A stretch of DNA of 64,000 nucleotides from positions 806,001-870,000 of the forward strand of contig NZ_CP170094.1 of the NCBI RefSeq assembly GCF_042180575.1, read 5' to 3'. Positions within the stretch are counted from its first letter, which is position 1. Every line of letters begins with the position of its first letter. Below, piece after piece: positions 36,794-44,150 of the stretch. The position numbers and the translations under genes are program-made. The notes under the pieces were generated by a model, which was not told where the DNA came from, ran no database searches, and was given only the letters and a program-made list of their open reading frames with translations. The DNA is from Bernardetia sp042180575 (lineage in GTDB: Bacteria > Bacteroidota > Bacteroidia > Cytophagales > Bernardetiaceae).

Positions 36794-37417
36794 ATGAAAA
36801 AGATAAGCAACAAACAAATCCATTACAGTTCGGGTATTATTCTGTCTCTTTTTATAGGACTTCATTTATTCAATCATCTTTGTAGCATTTTTGGAGCAGA
36901 ATTCCATATTTCTATGATGGATTCATTGCGAATAGTATATCGAAATATTGTTATAGAAAGTCTTTTATTATTTGCCGTTTTTGTTCAAATTATATCAGGA
37001 AGTAAATTGATTTTGAAACTTAAAAAACAGCATCGTCTAAACTTTGAAAACCTTTCGGTTTGGTCTGGATTTTACTTGGCTATTTTTCTTTTAATCCATG
37101 TGAGTGCTGTTTTGGTAGGAAGATTTATATTAAAATTAGATACTAATTTTTATTTTGGAGTAGCAGGAATTAATATATTTCCTCTAAATCTTTTTTTTAT
37201 TCCTTATTATGGATTAGCTATAATGGCTTTTTTTGCTCATATTTCAGCTATTCATTTCAAAAAAATGAAGCATAATATACTAGGCTTTACTCCTCAAAAG
37301 CAAGCTATCGTAATTTTGATTATTGGTTTAGTTTTTTCTATTGTTCTATTTTACGGTTTTACAAATCATTTTAAAGGTGTTGTAATTCCTTCTGAGTTTG
37401 TTGATGTTTTAGCATAG
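36794..37417 (+). CDS. Cytochrome-b-like membrane protein (about five TM)
   Basis: 207 residues from the ATG at 36794 (an earlier Met at 36749 overlaps the predicted promoter). Five hydrophobic helices contain histidines at membrane-suitable positions: GLHLFNHLCSIFG (helix 1), FYLAIFLLIHVSAV (helix 3) and AFFAHISAIHF (helix 4), resembling the haem-binding fold of succinate-dehydrogenase cytochrome b subunits. No partner dehydrogenase is adjacent. The FNR-type box upstream suggests redox- or oxygen-related control. Haem binding is inferred from histidine pattern only. Confidence 0.7.
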   Translation: MKKISNKQIHYSSGIILSLFIGLHLFNHLCSIFGAEFHISMMDSLRIVYRNIVIESLLLFAVFVQIISGSKLILKLKKQHRLNFENLSVWSGFYLAIFLLIHVSAVLVGRFILKLDTNFYFGVAGINIFPLNLFFIPYYGLAIMAFFAHISAIHFKKMKHNILGFTPQKQAIVILIIGLVFSIVLFYGFTNHFKGVVIPSEFVDVLA

Positions 37418-37436
37418 AAAGACAATAAAAAAAACA

Positions 37437-38312
37437 CTACTTTCTTCTCGTCTTTCTCAATTTAAAAAGTTTTATCAGTTTGGGAACATAATCATCGTGT
37501 GTACTCAAGTACAAATAATCAGCTCCGTAGCGTTTACAGAGATTTTCTAGCTCTTCTCTTTTTTGTACAAACTGCTTTTCAAAATGCTGACGGTATTCTT
37601 TTGAAGAAGTATTTACCCAAACTGATTTACCTGATTCTTTATCATAAATCTGAACGATTCCGAGTTGTGGCAAATCTTGTTCTCGTGGGTCACCTAAATG
37701 AATACAAATCAAATCGTGCTGCTTGGCAACTCCTTTTAGTGCAGCTTCATAGTTTTCATCAATAAAATCAGAAACCAAAATCATTACACTTTTACGTTTT
37801 ATGATATTCATTGCCATCGTAATGGCTTTTTGAAGATTGGTTTGATCAGAAGCAGGGTTCAAATCAAAAATGACTTTCAAAATCTGTGCTGCTTGTCTAT
37901 TGCCTTTATCTGGACGAACATAACGCTCTCTTTTATCACTAAAACAAAGAAGACCAACAGAACTTTGTTCATTGAGAGCCGAAATAGTCAATACACCACA
38001 AATTTCTTTTCCAATATCTAGCTTTTGTAATCCTTTTGCTCCCACACGTTGTGATGCACTTACATCAAGCACAAAAAAAACGTTTTGCTCTTTTTCTTCT
38101 TTGTAGGTATTTATATATGCACCATGTCCTTTTGCCGAAATATTCCAGTTTATAGTACGGACATCATCGCCATAATTATACTGTCGGACATCGTCAAATT
38201 CTAGTCCTGAGCCTTTAAAAACCGAATGGCTTTCGCCCTGCATACTGCTATTGACAGCCTTACGAATCAAAACCTCATATTTGCGAAGTTTGCTAATTAT
38301 ATCTTTTAACAT
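37437..38312 (-). CDS. DUF58 domain protein (vWA-like)
   Basis: 291 residues. The hallmark GSGLEFDDVRQYNYGDDVRTINWNISA is at about 35-62, followed by a vWA-like fold: VFFVLDVSASQRVG (MIDAS-like DxSxS) and VMILVSDFIDENYE. Such proteins work with MoxR AAA+ ATPases in envelope or complex assembly. No MoxR gene is in the window. It converges on the cytochrome-like gene, with only 19 bp between them. Confidence 0.9.
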   Translation of the reverse strand: MLKDIISKLRKYEVLIRKAVNSSMQGESHSVFKGSGLEFDDVRQYNYGDDVRTINWNISAKGHGAYINTYKEEKEQNVFFVLDVSASQRVGAKGLQKLDIGKEICGVLTISALNEQSSVGLLCFSDKRERYVRPDKGNRQAAQILKVIFDLNPASDQTNLQKAITMAMNIIKRKSVMILVSDFIDENYEAALKGVAKQHDLICIHLGDPREQDLPQLGIVQIYDKESGKSVWVNTSSKEYRQHFEKQFVQKREELENLCKRYGADYLYLSTHDDYVPKLIKLFKLRKTRRK

Positions 38313-38343
38313 ATTATTTTTTGAATTTATAAAAATACAAATG

Positions 38344-38575
38344 CTACCGATATTAAACTCCTACGGAGTAAATGAGATGTCTTTTCATTTTATCTACCAA
38401 TATACAACTCCTAATGGAGTAAAAATACATTTTTATTTATTTCAGTTGTCCCATTAGGACTTTATATTGGTAACTATTGAATGACGGAATTTTAACTTGT
38501 CCCATCGGGACTTTATATTGGTAACTATTGAGTGACAGAATTTTAATTTGTTCCATAGGAACTGCATATTGGTAG
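38344..38575. repeat. REP-like hairpin cluster B (five units), 3' side of the IS200/RAYT gene
   Basis: Two units in one orientation (CTACCGATATTAAACTCC-TAC-GGAGT at 38344 and a CTACCAATAT unit with ACTCC-TAAT-GGAGT at 38394) are followed by three in the opposite orientation (GTCC-CATTA-GGAC at 38446, GTCCC-ATC-GGGAC at 38496, GTTCC-ATA-GGAAC at 38548, each followed by ATATTGGTA). The last unit ends 5 bp from the transposase stop codon. Stem changes are compensated, which argues for a selected or recently copied hairpin. Confidence 0.8.
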
Positions 38576-38580
38576 TATTT

Positions 38581-39042
38581 TCATTCTAAAGGTTTGAACA
38601 AATATTTTTCCTCATATTCTATTTCAAAAGCCTTTAAAAAGTCTGTATATTCTTCTAAAAAAGACTTTTTTTTATGATGTTCTTCTTGATTTTCAATGTA
38701 TTTCACTACTTTATCAACACTTGAACGAGAATACGAAAAAGCTCCAAAACCTTCTTGCCAAGCAAACTTTCCTTTAGATAATTTTTGTTCATTTACCCAC
38801 AAAGAAGAATTTTGTTTAATACTTTTAGCTAAATCTGAAATGCTCTGATTTGGACGAAGTCCTATCAAGATATGAATATGATCAGCCATTCCATTAATTG
38901 CTAATAATTTATGTTTTTGATTTTGTATTATTCCTGTAATATACTTATACAATTCATCTTTCCAGTCTTTTTGTATCAATCCTGTTCTATATTTTACAGC
39001 AAATACAAATTGAATATGAATTTGGGTATATGTGTTAGGCAT
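38581..39042 (-). CDS. IS200/IS605-type Y1 (RAYT-like) transposase
   Basis: 153 residues from the ATG at 39042 (MPNTYTQIHIQFVFAVKYR...), the usual family start; an upstream ATG at 39075 would run through a REP-like unit. The HUH motif is in GMADHIHILIGLRP (about 60-72), and the catalytic tyrosine is in VVKYIENQEEHHKKKSF (about 120). Such enzymes nick single-stranded DNA next to hairpins. It is enclosed by REP-like hairpins on both sides, the arrangement of REP-associated tyrosine transposases; the length also fits plain IS200 TnpA. It looks intact. Confidence 0.88.
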   Translation of the reverse strand: MPNTYTQIHIQFVFAVKYRTGLIQKDWKDELYKYITGIIQNQKHKLLAINGMADHIHILIGLRPNQSISDLAKSIKQNSSLWVNEQKLSKGKFAWQEGFGAFSYSRSSVDKVVKYIENQEEHHKKKSFLEEYTDFLKAFEIEYEEKYLFKPLE

Positions 39043-39067
39043 AATTATTTTTTTATAACTGTGAAAT

Positions 39068-39190
39068 ACTATCAAACTCCTACGGAGTAAATAAATTCTA
39101 ATTTTTCTCTTTTTTTGCTACCAATATATAGTTCCTATGGAACAGAATTTCTTACCTTAATACTTTGCCATTGTTGATGTTCCCACCACC
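39068..39190. repeat. REP-like hairpin cluster C, 5' side of the IS200/RAYT gene
   Basis: A degraded unit (CTATCAAACTCC-TAC-GGAGT, 39069-39089) and a good unit (CTACCAATATATAGTTCC-TAT-GGAAC, 39118-39144) lie directly upstream of the transposase start. ATTGTTGATGTTCCCACC at 39170 resembles the terminal repeat of the element at 42698-42936. Confidence 0.7.
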
Positions 39191-39206
39191 AACACAAAAC
39201 ACACAA

Positions 39207-40295
39207 TTAATTTTTTCGAAATAATTTTTTCGTGTCCAATGTAATTGTAAAATTATTTGTTCCACCTGCAATATGTGCTAAAGAACGAGAATATGCAAAT
39301 TCGAAGGAACGAACACGCAAAACTCCACCAAACGAAAAACCTACAAATGCAGGTCTAGCTGTTACGGTCAGTTCTCTTCTTCTTAAAAAATTATATCCTG
39401 CACGAAGATTAAAATTCTTACTAAAAATAATTTCTGCTCCCAAAACAATTCGTCGAAATGCTTTATCAACTGCACTTGTTTCTTCGACCACAACTTGTCC
39501 GTTTGCATCTAAAGTCGTACTTCTTGCAGGGTCATTATAAGCAATATTTTTTCTAAAAAGCTGTTGCAAAGTCAATGAAAAACGAACTGGCATTTTTTCA
39601 GGTTTTAAAGAAGCTCCCAAAAGAATATTCATCGGCATTTCATAATCAGAAGTAGGCGAATAATTACTAATCAGAAAGCCTAAGTTATTCATTACTAATC
39701 CAAAACGCAAATCTTTGTCTGGATGGGTTAGTGTTCCTCCTAAATCCAAATAAACACCTGTTGCATTATATCCTGCCAACTGCGAGCCTGCAATTTTCAA
39801 CGTTCCACCAACACGAAAGGCATCAAATTTTTGTGAGTGACTTACTCCAAAACTATATTCACTAGCATTTATTTGACCTAAAGAGTTTCCCAAAGCATCA
39901 TAACTTTCAATGTTTCCATAATCAAGATATTGAAAAGAAAAAGCAAGATTCGAAAAACGTCCTAGTTTTTTAAAATCGTGTCCATACGCTAGATTTACAT
40001 TGCTAATTCCTGCCGAGTAACCATAATAAGCCAATGAAAGACGATCGTGTGTAGCATCAGTCAAAAGAGCAGGGTTTTCGATGTGCATATTTATGTCTTG
40101 CTGTTCTCCTGCATCTTGTGAAGTAATATTTGCTCCTCCAAGTCCGATTATTCGTGCATGTGTAGGAAGATTTATAAATTCTAAAGATGTTTTTCCTCCT
40201 ATTTGTCCAAAAACTGAATTTTGAGCTAGTAGAAGATAAAATAAAATGGAAAAAGAACTTAGAAAAAATAATTTATTTGATAAAAATTTATACAT
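39207..40295 (-). CDS. porQ: Type IX secretion system protein PorQ
   Basis: 362 residues, signal peptide ending SVFGQ. The mature start (GGKTSLEFINLPTHARIIGLGGANIT) and following NPALL... LSLAYYGYSAGISNVNLAYGHDF are characteristic of PorQ, an outer-membrane beta-barrel of the PorV/FadL-like fold. PorQ acts with PorZ at the cell surface in handling T9SS cargo. No other por genes are adjacent. The barrel ends with FEFAYSRSLAHIAGGTNNFTITLD. Presence supports a T9SS-bearing gliding bacterium. Confidence 0.85.
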   Translation of the reverse strand: MYKFLSNKLFFLSSFSILFYLLLAQNSVFGQIGGKTSLEFINLPTHARIIGLGGANITSQDAGEQQDINMHIENPALLTDATHDRLSLAYYGYSAGISNVNLAYGHDFKKLGRFSNLAFSFQYLDYGNIESYDALGNSLGQINASEYSFGVSHSQKFDAFRVGGTLKIAGSQLAGYNATGVYLDLGGTLTHPDKDLRFGLVMNNLGFLISNYSPTSDYEMPMNILLGASLKPEKMPVRFSLTLQQLFRKNIAYNDPARSTTLDANGQVVVEETSAVDKAFRRIVLGAEIIFSKNFNLRAGYNFLRRRELTVTARPAFVGFSFGGVLRVRSFEFAYSRSLAHIAGGTNNFTITLDTKKLFRKN

Positions 40296-40324
40296 TTCTT
40301 AAAGAATGGCTTTATAGTCTATTC

Positions 40325-40357
40325 AAACCCTAAGGGTCTTCAAGACCCTTAGGGTTT
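40325..40357. repeat. 33-bp perfect palindrome in a divergent intergenic region
   Basis: AAACCCTAAGGGTCTT and AAGACCCTTAGGGTTT surround a single C. It is upstream of both porQ and the DUF2157 gene, so it cannot be a terminator of either. Related palindromes occur at 41988 and 51872. The rest of the 365-bp gap (40296-40660) shows nothing clear. Confidence 0.7.
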
Positions 40358-40660
40358 AAAAACTTTTGTACTCAAAAACAATCTGCAATTTCTACAAATT
40401 TACTCGTTTTTGTAAAAAAAACTGTCCTAAAAATTTATAATCTTAAATTTAACTTTTCAAAAGTCGGTTTTAAATTAGTTTTTATGCTAATTTAATTCAA
40501 AATTAGAGTGTTTTAAGTATTAAAAAAGTCAGTTTTAAATTTATCGAAACAACTGATTTTCAAAATTAGCGTTTGTATTATTGTAGCTGACAACTTGGAA
40601 CGGCTTTAGCCCTCTGCGAAGCTAACCTATTAGTTACTTTACCACCAAAATAAAAATCCT

Positions 40661-41977
40661 ATGTTTTTCAATCTAAAAGGCTCTGCACAATTCAGAGAAG
40701 AAATAGAAAGTTGGGTAAAAGAAGGAATTATCAATTCCGAACAATCCCAAACACTTTCTCAAAAATACCAGCTTCCAGAGCTTGGCGAAGCTCCTCCATT
40801 TTATAAAGATTCTAGTTTTATCCTAAAAGCTGTTGCTATTTTGATTGGTGTAGCTGGGCTTATGCTCGTGATTGCTCAAAATTGGGATGATTTGCCGATT
40901 ATAGTCAGAATGCTCACAGGACTTTTGCCACTTTTTACAGCCTACATTTGGGGATTCTTAAAATTACATCAAAATGATGAATCAACAGCAGAACTCGCTT
41001 TTCTTTTGGCTTCCTTACTTTTTGGAGTAAATATAATGCTACAAGCACAAATTTTTCATATTTCATCTTATTTTCCAAATGGAGTTTTGTGGTGGGTTTT
41101 GGGGACAATGCCAGTTATGATTTATTTTAGAAGTAAAATCATAGCTATTATTTTTCAAGGTTTCTTTATACTTTGGATTTCGCTGCAAATGGAATATATG
41201 CAATTTTCGATTTGGTCACCTATTTTAGTTTTGCTTTTTGGGTATATGCTTTATATTCGTCCAAATGTGTTATTGCTTATTGGAATGTTTGTGAGTTTGT
41301 ATTTAGCTTTTATGAATGGAATTTCAGCGATTTATCAAGAACGTTTTTTTAGAATTGTAGATGAAGGGTATTATATGTTTGGGCTTAGTTATTTACTTTT
41401 TTTCTTAGGAATATTTCAATTTTTGAAAGATAAATATTCTGATTTTATTCAAAGAAATGTTCAAAATTTATTGCGTTTTGCTTTTGTGTTTGTTCTTTTT
41501 CTCTTCACATTTAAAGGTATTATTGAAGAAATTACTCGTGAACATCACAGCAGTTATCTTTATGGAAAAACTGAAATTAATTATTTAGTTATTGGAATTA
41601 TGGCTTTAGTTTGTATCGGAATATATATTTATTCTGTCTTTATCAAAGCTGAAAAAATCAATTTCAAAACTGTATTTCCTTTAGCTCTCTTGGCTTTGCT
41701 TTTTATTCCATTAATAGAAACAGGCACTTCTGATAAGTTTTTAGCTGTATTTTATAGTATTGTTTTGTTTGGCTTGTCCGTGTGGAAAATTTATGATGGA
41801 ATACAAAACCAACAAAAAGGTGATTTTATGACAGGAATTTTTTATCTCTTAATGCTTGCCTTAGCTCGTTATTTTGATTTGTTTGAGAACTATGTTATTA
41901 CAGGTATTTTGTTTATTGTCTTGGGAATGGGACTGTATTTTATCAATAACTTTTGGAATAAAAAAATTAGTAAATAG
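40661..41977 (+). CDS. DUF2157 membrane protein
   Basis: 438 residues. A cytoplasmic N-terminus FREEIESWVKEGIINSEQSQTLSQKYQL (about 10-37) is the DUF2157 signature, followed by about 12 TM helices (first: LKAVAILIGVAGLMLVIAQNWDDLP). It is paired with a GDYXXLXY-domain gene 54 bp downstream, the usual partner. Function unknown; inner-membrane. Confidence 0.88.
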   Translation: MFFNLKGSAQFREEIESWVKEGIINSEQSQTLSQKYQLPELGEAPPFYKDSSFILKAVAILIGVAGLMLVIAQNWDDLPIIVRMLTGLLPLFTAYIWGFLKLHQNDESTAELAFLLASLLFGVNIMLQAQIFHISSYFPNGVLWWVLGTMPVMIYFRSKIIAIIFQGFFILWISLQMEYMQFSIWSPILVLLFGYMLYIRPNVLLLIGMFVSLYLAFMNGISAIYQERFFRIVDEGYYMFGLSYLLFFLGIFQFLKDKYSDFIQRNVQNLLRFAFVFVLFLFTFKGIIEEITREHHSSYLYGKTEINYLVIGIMALVCIGIYIYSVFIKAEKINFKTVFPLALLALLFIPLIETGTSDKFLAVFYSIVLFGLSVWKIYDGIQNQQKGDFMTGIFYLLMLALARYFDLFENYVITGILFIVLGMGLYFINNFWNKKISK

Positions 41978-41987
41978 ATAATCAAAC

Positions 41988-42013
41988 CTATAAGGTTTTC
42001 AAAAACCTTATAG
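41988..42013. repeat. Palindromic repeat between the DUF2157 and GDYXXLXY genes
   Basis: CTATAAGGTTTT and AAAACCTTATAG flank CA. Its plan (CCTAAGG-type arms meeting at a TTC/CAA centre) resembles the 33-bp palindrome at 40325. It falls inside a probable operon and lacks a long T-run. Confidence 0.5.
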
Positions 42014-42031
42014 ATTTAAAATATAAAAACT

Positions 42032-42625
42032 ATGAAAAATAAATCATTAATCTATCTCGTTGTACTTTTTCAAGTGTTGGTTTTGGGAGGAATGTTTGCA
42101 AAGGCATTTTATCCTGTGATGGTCGGAACGCCTATCAAACTCAAAGTTTTGCCGATTGATCCTCGTGATTTGTTTAGAGGGAATTATGTCAATTTAGGCT
42201 ATGATTTTAGTAGAATTGATTTAGATGCTATTCCAAATGATTTGGATTCTATTGCGCTTAATACACTTACATATGGTGATGAACTTTTTGTAGAACTAGC
42301 TTTAGATTCGAATAAAGAATTTTATGAAACAGTCGGACTTTGGCAAAATCCTACTAAAAAATCAACCCCTCAAAACCTTCTTTTGAAAGGAACAAGACGA
42401 AAAGACACTTTTAGTTTTTGGAATAGAGGATATAATACAATTAGTATAACAGCAGGAATTGAATCTTTTTTTACGAAGAAAGAAAATGCTTTATCTCTAC
42501 AAGACAAAATGCGTCCGAATTGGTCTTTTGATGAAAATAGAGAAGAATATATTGTTTGGTCAGAAGTGTATGTAACTGATGAAGGTGCAGTTAGAATGAA
42601 TGCTATTGATTTTAGGAAGAAATAG
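42032..42625 (+). CDS. GDYXXLXY-domain protein
   Basis: 197 residues with an uncleaved N-terminal TM helix (SLIYLVVLFQVLVLGGMFA). The signature segment is VLPIDPRDLFRGNYVNLGYDFSRI, in which the usual G-D-Y is G-N-Y. It is the standard partner of DUF2157 proteins, located just downstream on the same strand. Likely a periplasmic domain tethered to the inner membrane; function unknown. Confidence 0.85.
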   Translation: MKNKSLIYLVVLFQVLVLGGMFAKAFYPVMVGTPIKLKVLPIDPRDLFRGNYVNLGYDFSRIDLDAIPNDLDSIALNTLTYGDELFVELALDSNKEFYETVGLWQNPTKKSTPQNLLLKGTRRKDTFSFWNRGYNTISITAGIESFFTKKENALSLQDKMRPNWSFDENREEYIVWSEVYVTDEGAVRMNAIDFRKK

Positions 42626-42697
42626 TTTCTATAATGATTTTTTGGAGGTGCTACACAAAGGATAATATTTCTTCATATTCTTTCTGTGGGTTAAATT

Positions 42698-42936
42698 ATT
42701 GTTGGTGTCCCCACCATAGCTGTAAGGTTAAAAATTTATTTATCTTTCTGTTCCTTAGGAACTTTATATTGGTAGTAAAGTAAGAAAGAAAGAGTGTATT
42801 ATGTTCCGTTAGGAACTACACATATTGGTAGGATTTCAAGATTTTTAATACAAAATAAGACCAATATACAACTCCTAACGGAATAGAGGAAAAAATTTCT
42901 CAATAGCCTTACAGCTATGGTGGAGACATCAACAAT
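42698..42936. mobile_element. MITE-like element D with 30-bp terminal inverted repeats and internal REP-like hairpins
   Basis: The 30 bp at 42698-42727 match the inverse of 42907-42936 at 28 positions (core CCACCATAGCTGTAAGG). Inside are three REP-like units: GTTCC-TTA-GGAAC (about 42750), GTTCC-GTTA-GGAAC (about 42803), both followed by ATATTGGTAG, and an inverted CCAATATACAACTCC-TAAC-GGA unit (42861). There is no ORF. Cluster A at 5543-5710 is a shortened relative. It sits in the 454-bp gap before 43080. Confidence 0.75.
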
Positions 42937-42959
42937 GGTAAAGTAAAACTATATTTTTT

Positions 42960-42979
42960 GTCAGACTGGTAAGTCTGAC
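42960..42979. repeat. Short palindrome
   Basis: GTCAGACT-GGTA-AGTCTGAC forms an 8-bp stem, 24 bp to the right of the MITE-like element. Possibly another dispersed repeat or a terminator remnant. Confidence 0.35.
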
Positions 42980-43079
42980 CTACTTTTTATCACAAAAAAG
43001 GAAACTTCTTAGTTTATTAGAAAGTCTGTTGAAGGAGTTTTTTTATTAGATTTTTAAAAAAGGGTGTTTAAATTTAGTT

Positions 43080-43571
43080 TTATACTTCCTCTTCCCAAAT
43101 AGCCAAGCATTTTTTCTCTTGCCAAAACTTTTCTAATGTCATTTTGGGATTCGAAACTACTTTTATGGTAAGTGGACTCAAACGAACACTTATTTTGTAA
43201 AAAGACTCTCCATAAGTTCCAATATCTACCACTTCATTTCCGAGCAGTTTCAAATCATTTCTAATCAGATAACTCATAATAGCAGGAACTTGCAAATCTA
43301 CTCCTCCAGTAGCTTTTGCGTGTGGATTTTCTAACAACTTAGCTGTATGTATTAGTTCTTCTAAATCACTAGGATTGTTTTCAAAATGCTGTTCATAACT
43401 TTTATAATAGATACTTTCTAGCGCATCTTCTTGTGAGATAAATTCGCCTTCAATTACATACCCTATCAGCCAATTATCGCCATATTTTTTATCCCATTCT
43501 CGTTGTCTTTTGTGTCTTTGTTTGAGGTTTCCTGCTTTTCCGATTTTTCGTTCTACAATTCTCCAACTCAT
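43080..43571 (-). CDS. Hypothetical protein, 163 aa
   Basis: No signal peptide or TM. It opens MSWRIVERKIGKAGNLKQRHKRQREWDKKYG, a basic helical start, then mixed alpha/beta sequence with DLEELIHTAKLLENPHAKATGGVDLQVPAIMSYLIRNDL and a C-terminal FYKISVRLSPLTIKVVSNPKMTLEKFWQEK. No family is recognised. Codon use looks like its neighbours, and the gene is long enough with balanced composition to be real. Its left flank is a MITE and its right flank is gene debris, so this is a small accessory island. Confidence 0.6.
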   Translation of the reverse strand: MSWRIVERKIGKAGNLKQRHKRQREWDKKYGDNWLIGYVIEGEFISQEDALESIYYKSYEQHFENNPSDLEELIHTAKLLENPHAKATGGVDLQVPAIMSYLIRNDLKLLGNEVVDIGTYGESFYKISVRLSPLTIKVVSNPKMTLEKFWQEKKCLAIWEEEV

Positions 43572-43650
43572 TGATAGCTTGTTTTTTTTGATAGAAAATG
43601 ATTGTAGTTAGGAAACTGTTTTTTTGGTGGGAAAAGTTTCAACTACTAAC

Positions 43651-43677
43651 CATCGTTGAGGCTTCGCTGTCAATGAG
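43651..43677. repeat. Dispersed palindromic repeat (GCCTCGTTGACG family), copy 3, degraded
   Basis: CATCGTTGAGGCTTCGCTGTCAATGAG shows the same CGTTGA...TCAA(C/T)G inverted words as the copies at 12023 and 29806. Confidence 0.35.
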
Positions 43678-43721
43678 TTTTTTCTTTAAAAAGATTCTTT
43701 CTTTTTCCCCATCTCCAATTC

Positions 43722-43937
43722 CTAACCTCTCCTCTCCATTTCCCCCACAATTTCCATCGTCTTTACACTTACCGTACAAACACACTGCAAAAGCTCAATA
43801 ACTTCTTCTTTATAATCTTCAAATTTATAGGTATTGAATTTTTCTCTAATCGTTTCATCTCGTGGTTTCTTTTCTTTGTATTGGTCAAGAATCCACTCTC
43901 GTGCAAGTAAGTATTTGGCTAAAACTAAGACTAGTAA
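43722..43937 (-). pseudogene. C-terminal remnant of a restriction-modification/helicase-type protein
   Basis: On the minus strand about 71 open codons end at a TAG at 43722: ...LAKYLLAREWILDQYKEKKPRDETIREKFNTYKF-EDYKEEVIELL-QCVCTVSVKTMEIV. There is a stop upstream at 43938 and no start codon. The segment resembles the C-terminus of large type ISP-like restriction-modification enzymes as I remember them (WxxDQYKEKxPxDxTIxEKFNTYxFxDYKExVIxLLxRVxTVSVET). The assignment is tentative; that it is a decayed coding segment is better supported. Confidence 0.5.
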
Positions 43938-44004
43938 TTATAAAGAAGGTTGTAGTCGTAAGGCTTTAGAAGGAAGTAATTTTTGTAGACAGCATACTAA
44001 ATAA
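43921..44004 (+). pseudogene. Remnant of a Cys/His zinc-motif protein
   Basis: The plus strand reads KTKTSNYKEGCSRKALEGS-NFCRQHTK-stop. The C-x5-8-G-S-x-F-C-x2-H arrangement is the C-terminal zinc-like motif of many small prokaryotic proteins (CxxxALxGSxYCxxH). No start codon or upstream domain remains. Adjacent to two other fragments. Confidence 0.35.
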
Positions 44005-44063
44005 TTCCGAACTAAAACCCCACAAAAAAAAACTGTTTGCCTAAAAAAATAGAACAAACAGAA

Positions 44064-44129
44064 ATGCAAAAATCAAGAGGTATAAGTATTGCAAAAGATA
44101 CCGTTGAGGTAATCACAAATGAAAAGTAG
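44064..44129 (+). pseudogene. 22-codon fragment, possible TIGR02452-type N-terminus
   Basis: MQKSRGISIAKDTVEVITNEK-stop. ISIAKDTVEVI resembles the IAKETxEI start of microbial PARG-like (TIGR02452) proteins. Too short to function; treated as debris. The remaining bases of the 579-bp gap show nothing else. Confidence 0.25.
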
Positions 44130-44150
44130 AGACATCAAAAATTCAAAAAA

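Noticed and set aside
39043..39075. Upstream ATG of the IS200/RAYT gene
   Set aside because: The extra 11 residues overlap a REP-like unit, and the family starts at MPNTYTQIH.
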